Shown: positions 58,976 through 64,000 of the stretch, piece after piece
Layout: every line of letters begins with the position of its first letter
Numbering within the stretch: position 1 is the first letter of the stretch
Origin: Citrus sinensis
Taxonomy: Eukaryota > Streptophyta > Magnoliopsida > Sapindales > Rutaceae
Direction of reading: 5' to 3'
Length of the DNA stretch: 64,000 bases
NCBI RefSeq assembly: GCF_022201045.2
Contig: NC_068560.1
Coordinates: 2,728,001-2,792,000 of the forward strand
Notes under the pieces: model-generated
Told to the model about the DNA's origin: nothing
Databases searched by the model: none
The model's input: only the letters and a program-made list of their open reading frames with translations
Position numbers and translations under genes: made by a program

Positions 58976-61900
58976 TTCATCAACGGACATCCCACGATCT
59001 GTAATTGCAAAAGTGAGGAAGGCAGGCCCTTCTCCGGAAAGTATTTGAGCTTGGGACAATTATGGAGTTTCAATTCAGTGAGGTTTTGAAGATCAACAAT
59101 TGAGGAAGATAGGCGTTCCAGATTTGGAAAATTGAAAATCCACAGAGATGTTAGAGAGGCAGGAAGAGGAAGCGCGGTCCCTAATCTTTTGTCCTCTAGT
59201 GCAAATGACACCATGTCGTCATCACATCCACTGATTAAAAGATATCGCAGAGAGGAGAATCTGTGAAATCCCCGTCCCCGCTCAATCATTGACTTCCAAA
59301 TCTCCATATTACCCCAAATATTAAGTGACTGAAGGTTGGTGGGAAGGCCATCTTCTTCTTCAAGGCTTGGAAGCGCACCTCCTATTCCTATTGTTAATTC
59401 TTGAAGAGAGGTCAGATTGTGCAATCCCTTGGGTAAGGCCTCTAGTCTCTTACAATTAGTTATCGCCAGCATCCTGAGTTTCACACAAGGCAATCCCCCT
59501 TCGGGAAAGGACACCAGATTTCCACAACTATCTATACTGATTGTTTCAAGAGATGTGTTGTTGTCCAGTCTTTCTGCTATTGACTCCAGCTTTGAACAAC
59601 TCCAAACAACGAGGGACTTAAGAGACGAAGGTAGATTGCCAACTTCAAGGGACTCAAGCGTGGCAGGTAACTCGTTTTTTGAAAATATACATGTCAGAGA
59701 TTGACAGCTGCTAATATGCAATTCCTCAAGAAGAGATGAGGTGTACCTTCTGCTGCTGCTGCTACACTGGATGCCCTCTTCCACTGTCAAAGTCCTTATA
59801 TTATCGCAATTGTAAATCTCCAACTGCTTAAGGCTCGGTGGTAGCTGGACCGCAGCAATATATGTCAACGAATGGCAATCCTCAATATTCAAGATCTCGA
59901 GAGACGAATTGGTGTCGCACCTCCATGCCTCTGGTAACGATTTCAGTGCGTCACATTCTCTAATCTTAACTTTCTTCAACTTGGAAGGCAGAGCAACCTC
60001 AGGAAAGGAAACAAGGGAACTGCACTTGTAGATTTCTATCTCTCTCAAGGAACTGAGGCTGAGCGATGATTGTGGCAGCTTCACAAGGCCTTCGCAATTA
60101 CTCAATCTTAAATATTCAAGTCTGCATGACAACTCGCAGAGCTGCTGTTGTTGGTCTTTCTCTTCCTCCTCCACCAAGGATTGAAGTTTGGGACAGCTGT
60201 CAATCGTCAGTCTTTTGAGAGAGCAAATGTCTTGCAGTAATTCGTTATGACTCTTCCATATATGTGTTTCATTTTTAATATTTTTTATCTCCAATTCTTC
60301 CAGTTTTGGTATTCGCTGCTTCAATGGCCCTGCGAGAAACACTTGATTTGATGTATCTCTACAAACCACTGAATTCTGTGAGCCGAGATGATCAGTTGCA
60401 CTTCTCCACACAACCTTTTTACATCCACCAATTTCAATTTTGCAAAGAGCTGGAAGACTTGCAACTGAAACTAACAATTCTTCACATCCTCCAATTACAA
60501 GCATCTCCAATGCAGGAAGGTGTTCTGGAAATGTTCCTTGCAGCTTAGAACAGCTTATAATATGAAGCTCTCTCAATTTACGAAACCCTTCAACTCCCTG
60601 ACCAGATCTAAGAGGAATCCAGTCTTCCCATTCTTGCATGTCTTCAAAACAAAGAGTTTCCAAGCATGGAAAAGGAATCGGAGAATCATTCCCATAGAAC
60701 TCTGAACCCAAACTCTTTACTCTTCTCATTCCACGCACTTCAAGATGCTTTAGAGAGGGTAGTTGCCCGACTGATGGCAGGGTAGTACACACGCCGCAAT
60801 CTTCAAATTTTAAGGTCGCTAAATTTGAGAATGAGGAATCTCCCAACCAAGTTGGAAATTCTTTACCTTCATAGCCACTGATACAAAATTGTTCCAGATT
60901 TTCATGAGGTTTTAGCATGACGAGCACATCCTTTTCAGTTTCTGCCTCCCTTGAAGACAAATCATTGGTACTCTGTGTCCATTGAAACTTTAACACTTTA
61001 AGATTCTTCTTTCCATCCAATTGAGCCTCCTTCGCATCACCAATGTCTTTTACGTTCTCCAATTTTGAAATGTTAAGTGTCCCACGAAGATGCGTCAACA
61101 ATTTTAGCTCTCGTATCCCGGAACCACTGTCTTTTCCCACAACAAAATTACACAGCGTCTGAAGGCAAGTCAACTTACCAATTCCTAGTGGCATCTCCTC
61201 CAACGAACCTGTATCTAAATTATCGAGATGATGCAATTTGATGAGGTTTCCCATGTCTGCACACAACTTCTTCAGTCGCCGACAGCCCTCCAGCAGAAGA
61301 GTGTGCAAATTGTAAAGCTTGTTGACTGATTCAGGCAGAGTTCTAATCTCAGTTAGAGATAGGTTAAGGTACCTTAAATACCTCAAATCACCAAATGAAT
61401 CTGGCAGCTCGGAGATGTAATATCCACGCAAAGAGAAGACCCTCAACCGTTGGAGTTTGAACAACTTAGGAAGAATGCTACGAGCCAAGTGTCCACATGA
61501 ACTCTTTGACAATGTTACTGGTAAAAAAGTTCGCAAATGGTTGATATCATGCAAGTCCTCAAACCTTTGAACGCCATCACAAAATCCGCGAATGTATGAC
61601 AGGTGACGAATAGTTTTGGAAAAACTTTGTTGCTTGTTAACCTCTGAGGTGTACTCCATTGTGAAGTATATCTCCCCCGCAGCCCATTGAGCAAGGTCGT
61701 TGACAAGGTCATGCATCACAAATCGTGATTCATTGTTGCTTGATTGCTGGAAAAAAGATCTTGAACGTAGCTCTTGAAAGAACTTTCGACCTAGATCTTC
61801 AATAGGATTCCCACTCTCTTTGTGACCCAAGAAACCCGAAGCACACCATAATAAAATTATCTCCTCCTCTTCAAATTCATAATCCTTTGGAAACAATGAG

Positions 61901-63249
61901 CAGTATGCAAAGCATTGTTTCAAAGGTGCCGAAAGATAATAGTAGCTCACTCTAAGCGCCGGTATAATGTCACATCTCTCTTCTTGCAATTCCCATATCT
62001 TGCTACTGAGCACATCTTCCCACTCACGTCTGTCATCTTTTCCACGTAAGAGTCCACCAAGAGTTTTCGCAGCTAATGGCAAGCCGTTGCATTTGATCAC
62101 TATCTTCTTGCCAATTTCCTCCAATGACTTGTTTGAACTGAAATCTCTTGTCCCCAAAGAGTGTTGAGCGAACACAGACAGACAATCATCATTTGACAGC
62201 TTTTTCAATTGATAAGCCGGAGCAGTCCCCATGATGGCTGCAACCCCTTGATTACGAGCTGTGACAATAATCTTACTTCCCGGTGCGCCAGCCTCAAATG
62301 GAGGTCTGAGTCGATCCCAATCATTGTAATTCTCATTCCAAACGTCATCTAAAACAAGCAAAAATTTCTTTGGAGATAACTTCTTCTTCAGCTCCTCTTG
62401 AAGCTTATTCAAGTCGTGATTATCCACAATCTGGTCACTAGCAATTGAAAGTAGGATTGATTTTGTAAGCCTGATAACATCAAAATCATCAGAGACGCAA
62501 GTCCATGCCTTGAGATCAAAATGATCCTGCACTTGCTTATCATTGTAGACAAGCTGAGCGAGAGTGGTTTTGCCCAGCCCGCCCATACCAATGATAGGAA
62601 TAACAGAGAATTCACCATCATTTCTCAAATCATCCCTCAACAACAATTCAACAATTTCCTTCTTTTCTGTTTCCCTCCCATATACCTTGGCTTCATTCAC
62701 CAAAGAGGTTGTGGGTAGTCTTTGCCTATCTTTTTTGGACCTCCCAACTGAACTTACGTTCAAACCCAGCGAGTCTTTCTGTGTTACAATATCTTGAAAT
62801 CTGCCGTTGATCTCTTTGATTTTGGACATCATGGCGTAATCGAACTGAATCGATTGTGGAGTAAAAGTGGTGCAGCAGGTAGGAATGAGCTTACGAAACT
62901 TACTTGTTCTTGTACGACTGCTACTGGGTTGATCAAGAGCAGCAGCTGGATCTCGATTTCCAAGCAGCAACTTCCTCCGGAAAGCCTCAGTTTGAAACTC
63001 ATCCAGCAAGTCTTCAACATCAAAAGCCAAGTTCTGAAGCTCGCCAAGCCACAACTTCACAGACTGATCAGTCTTCTTCTCCTCAGCATCAGCAAGCACC
63101 GCCTTGATCATCACCAACATATTCTTCCACTTCTTTAGGTCGGCTTGGATTTGCTCTTGGCGTGCAAACAGCCGAATACCCTCTGAAGCTAACTTATTGA
63201 CCAGCAAATCAACGGACGCCGTAAGGATTGCCTCTCCGATGAATGACAT
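58882..63249 (-). CDS. CC-NBS-LRR disease resistance protein (RPP13-like 1 / R13L1 type)
   Basis: Intracellular immune receptor of the CNL class; one intronless frame of 1,455 aa. Coiled-coil domain (~1-165) has the EDVID-type motif [10 protein letters not shown] (77-86). [15 protein letters not shown]-loop (221-229), FLLVLDDVW kinase-2 (296-304), [14 protein letters not shown] (324-332), CNGLPLAAK (387-395), [19 protein letters not shown] (446-459) and the MHD motif [10 protein letters not shown] (511-520), all intact. About 900 residues of LRRs follow, with recurrent LP.SL..L.I..C units ending at IDWKWVFDN. The usual LLWMAEGFL reads LLWCASGFL. Length and motif set suggest a functional gene; the recognised pathogen cannot be inferred. 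A duplicated 3' fragment downstream suggests a local NLR cluster history. Confidence 0.96.
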   Translation of the reverse strand: MSFIGEAILTASVDLLVNKLASEGIRLFARQEQIQADLKKWKNMLVMIKAVLADAEEKKTDQSVKLWLGELQNLAFDVEDLLDEFQTEAFRRKLLLGNRDPAAALDQPSSSRTRTSKFRKLIPTCCTTFTPQSIQFDYAMMSKIKEINGRFQDIVTQKDSLGLNVSSVGRSKKDRQRLPTTSLVNEAKVYGRETEKKEIVELLLRDDLRNDGEFSVIPIIGMGGLGKTTLAQLVYNDKQVQDHFDLKAWTCVSDDFDVIRLTKSILLSIASDQIVDNHDLNKLQEELKKKLSPKKFLLVLDDVWNENYNDWDRLRPPFEAGAPGSKIIVTARNQGVAAIMGTAPAYQLKKLSNDDCLSVFAQHSLGTRDFSSNKSLEEIGKKIVIKCNGLPLAAKTLGGLLRGKDDRREWEDVLSSKIWELQEERCDIIPALRVSYYYLSAPLKQCFAYCSLFPKDYEFEEEEIILLWCASGFLGHKESGNPIEDLGRKFFQELRSRSFFQQSSNNESRFVMHDLVNDLAQWAAGEIYFTMEYTSEVNKQQSFSKTIRHLSYIRGFCDGVQRFEDLHDINHLRTFLPVTLSKSSCGHLARSILPKLFKLQRLRVFSLRGYYISELPDSFGDLRYLRYLNLSLTEIRTLPESVNKLYNLHTLLLEGCRRLKKLCADMGNLIKLHHLDNLDTGSLEEMPLGIGKLTCLQTLCNFVVGKDSGSGIRELKLLTHLRGTLNISKLENVKDIGDAKEAQLDGKKNLKVLKFQWTQSTNDLSSREAETEKDVLVMLKPHENLEQFCISGYEGKEFPTWLGDSSFSNLATLKFEDCGVCTTLPSVGQLPSLKHLEVRGMRRVKSLGSEFYGNDSPIPFPCLETLCFEDMQEWEDWIPLRSGQGVEGFRKLRELHIISCSKLQGTFPEHLPALEMLVIGGCEELLVSVASLPALCKIEIGGCKKVVWRSATDHLGSQNSVVCRDTSNQVFLAGPLKQRIPKLEELEIKNIKNETHIWKSHNELLQDICSLKRLTIDSCPKLQSLVEEEEKDQQQQLCELSCRLEYLRLSNCEGLVKLPQSSLSLSSLREIEIYKCSSLVSFPEVALPSKLKKVKIRECDALKSLPEAWRCDTNSSLEILNIEDCHSLTYIAAVQLPPSLKQLEIYNCDNIRTLTVEEGIQCSSSSRRYTSSLLEELHISSCQSLTCIFSKNELPATLESLEVGNLPSSLKSLVVWSCSKLESIAERLDNNTSLETISIDSCGNLVSFPEGGLPCVKLRMLAITNCKRLEALPKGLHNLTSLQELTIGIGGALPSLEEEDGLPTNLQSLNIWGNMEIWKSMIERGRGFHRFSSLRYLLISGCDDDMVSFALEDKRLGTALPLPASLTSLWIFNFPNLERLSSSIVDLQNLTELKLHNCPKLKYFPEKGLPSSLLQLQIVGCPLMKEKCRKDGGQYWDLLTHIPLVEIDWKWVFDN

Positions 63250-64000
63250 TTTTTTTTTCTTTTTCTTTTTTTTTTGGTTTTACAAAGAAAGAAAGGAGCA
63301 GAATTATGGGTTATGGAAAGCAGAATGAGAAAATGGAACAGGTGAGAAAATGGATAATTAATCAGAACGAGTTTGTGATTGTGAAGGGTCTGGCCCAGCA
63401 AGCTTAGTAGAAATCACGCGTTTATACTTTATTGACCAATGACTAATAATTTGGCAATTCACTCATTAATATTTAGCAATTCACCAATCATCACCACTTG
63501 TTACGAAACCATCTCATAAACCAAGTTCGAAGGTCGAGCAGTTAATCCAGTGTCTATTTCCTAGAACCTTCATCTCATAAACCAAGTTCAATCAAAACGT
63601 TCCTCTCTCGCTATTTGTTTTTTTTCAAAACTCCTAAAACGTTTCTTTTTAGAAATATTTTACTTTATTCATCTAATATGTTATCTAACAAATAGACACA
63701 ATTGAAATCACTCTAAAGTGAAGATGAAAGGGGAAACAAAATAACCTTCCAACCACCAGTAATTTAGCAAGCTTCACTTTATTCCACCAAAGCGTAAATA
63801 AAGCCAGCCCCCACCACCATCAATAATTTTGCAAGCTTCACACGCTTGTTGTCTTCTGCTTGACGAACTGGACATGAGTGGACCAAGAATCAATGACAGA
63901 ATTTTAAAAATAATAATAAGAGAAAAACCTACACATTTTGGACTTAGAGTAGAACCATAATTAATGCTAAAATCTACTCAGCTAACATTTTCAAAATATT
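63250..64000. other. NLR 5' leader/promoter and intergenic DNA
   Basis: Directly upstream of the NLR start is a long T-run (A-run on the coding strand, 63250-63275). Further out the DNA is AT-rich, with a repeated phrase CTCATAAACCAAGTTC (63513 and 63572). No other gene was recognised up to the window end. Confidence 0.5.

Noticed and set aside
62794-63138. Plus-strand ORFs opposite the NLR coiled-coil and P-loop region
   Set aside because: Antisense shadows of the intact NLR frame.
1-64000. CRISPR arrays, bacterial operons, tRNA or rRNA genes
   Set aside because: None seen; the only tRNA-like match is the 17-base primer binding site at 30161-30177.

Overview
This is plant nuclear DNA. The genes have many short GT-AG introns, the flanks are AT-rich, and the products are plant-specific: a glucuronoxylan methyltransferase, a myristoylated CDK-like kinase, a CC-NBS-LRR and RABD1. 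The protein flavour suggests a woody eudicot (something like citrus), but the species cannot be proved from the sequence alone.

Left arm (1-24.5 kb), ordinary gene space. From left to right: the 5' end of a minus-strand transcription unit that leaves the window; cytosolic glutamyl-tRNA synthetase (-, 6 coding exons, 722 aa); a CDK-like Ser/Thr kinase (+, 8 exons, 690 aa); a DUF579 glucuronoxylan 4-O-methyltransferase (+, single exon); and cytosolic leucyl-tRNA synthetase (-, single coding exon, 1088 aa). Small elements lie between them: two degenerate hAT-like elements, a foldback hairpin, and 182-bp and 78-bp tandem duplications.

Middle (24.8-51.1 kb), a nested transposon zone. The host sequence is an old array of five diverged repeats of about 0.6-0.8 kb. 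Four copies are each interrupted by a different element, and the sister copies serve as empty sites: a 1,480-bp TIR element (8-bp TSD), a 516-bp Tourist-like MITE (TAA TSD), a 12.5-kb Ty3/Gypsy Athila-type retrotransposon (5-bp TSD) and an 8.4-kb Mutator-like element (9-bp TSD). The Mutator-like element carries a decayed DUF1985/ULP1 gene and a decayed transposase, and is itself interrupted by a 1,368-bp solo LTR.

The main discovery candidate is the retrotransposon at 28799-41339. Its LTRs are almost identical, it has an exact tRNA-Asp primer site and its gag-pol frame is uninterrupted. Where Athila elements normally carry an env-like gene it holds three intact small ORFs: a hydrophobic/coiled-coil protein, a basic Cys-cluster protein resembling plant-virus nucleic-acid-binding proteins, and an intronless homologue of LOG (cytokinin riboside 5'-monophosphate phosphoribohydrolase) whose catalytic loop is altered. 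That looks like a retroelement cargo module built from a host metabolic gene and a virus-like zinc-binding protein.

Right arm (51-64 kb): RABD1 (+, 8 exons) with a 460-bp MITE in intron 6, and an intact 1,455-aa CC-NBS-LRR gene (-) with a broken duplicate of its own 3' end downstream.

Exon boundaries were placed by hand from GT-AG signals and reading-frame continuity. Family assignments come from recognising motifs, not from a database search.
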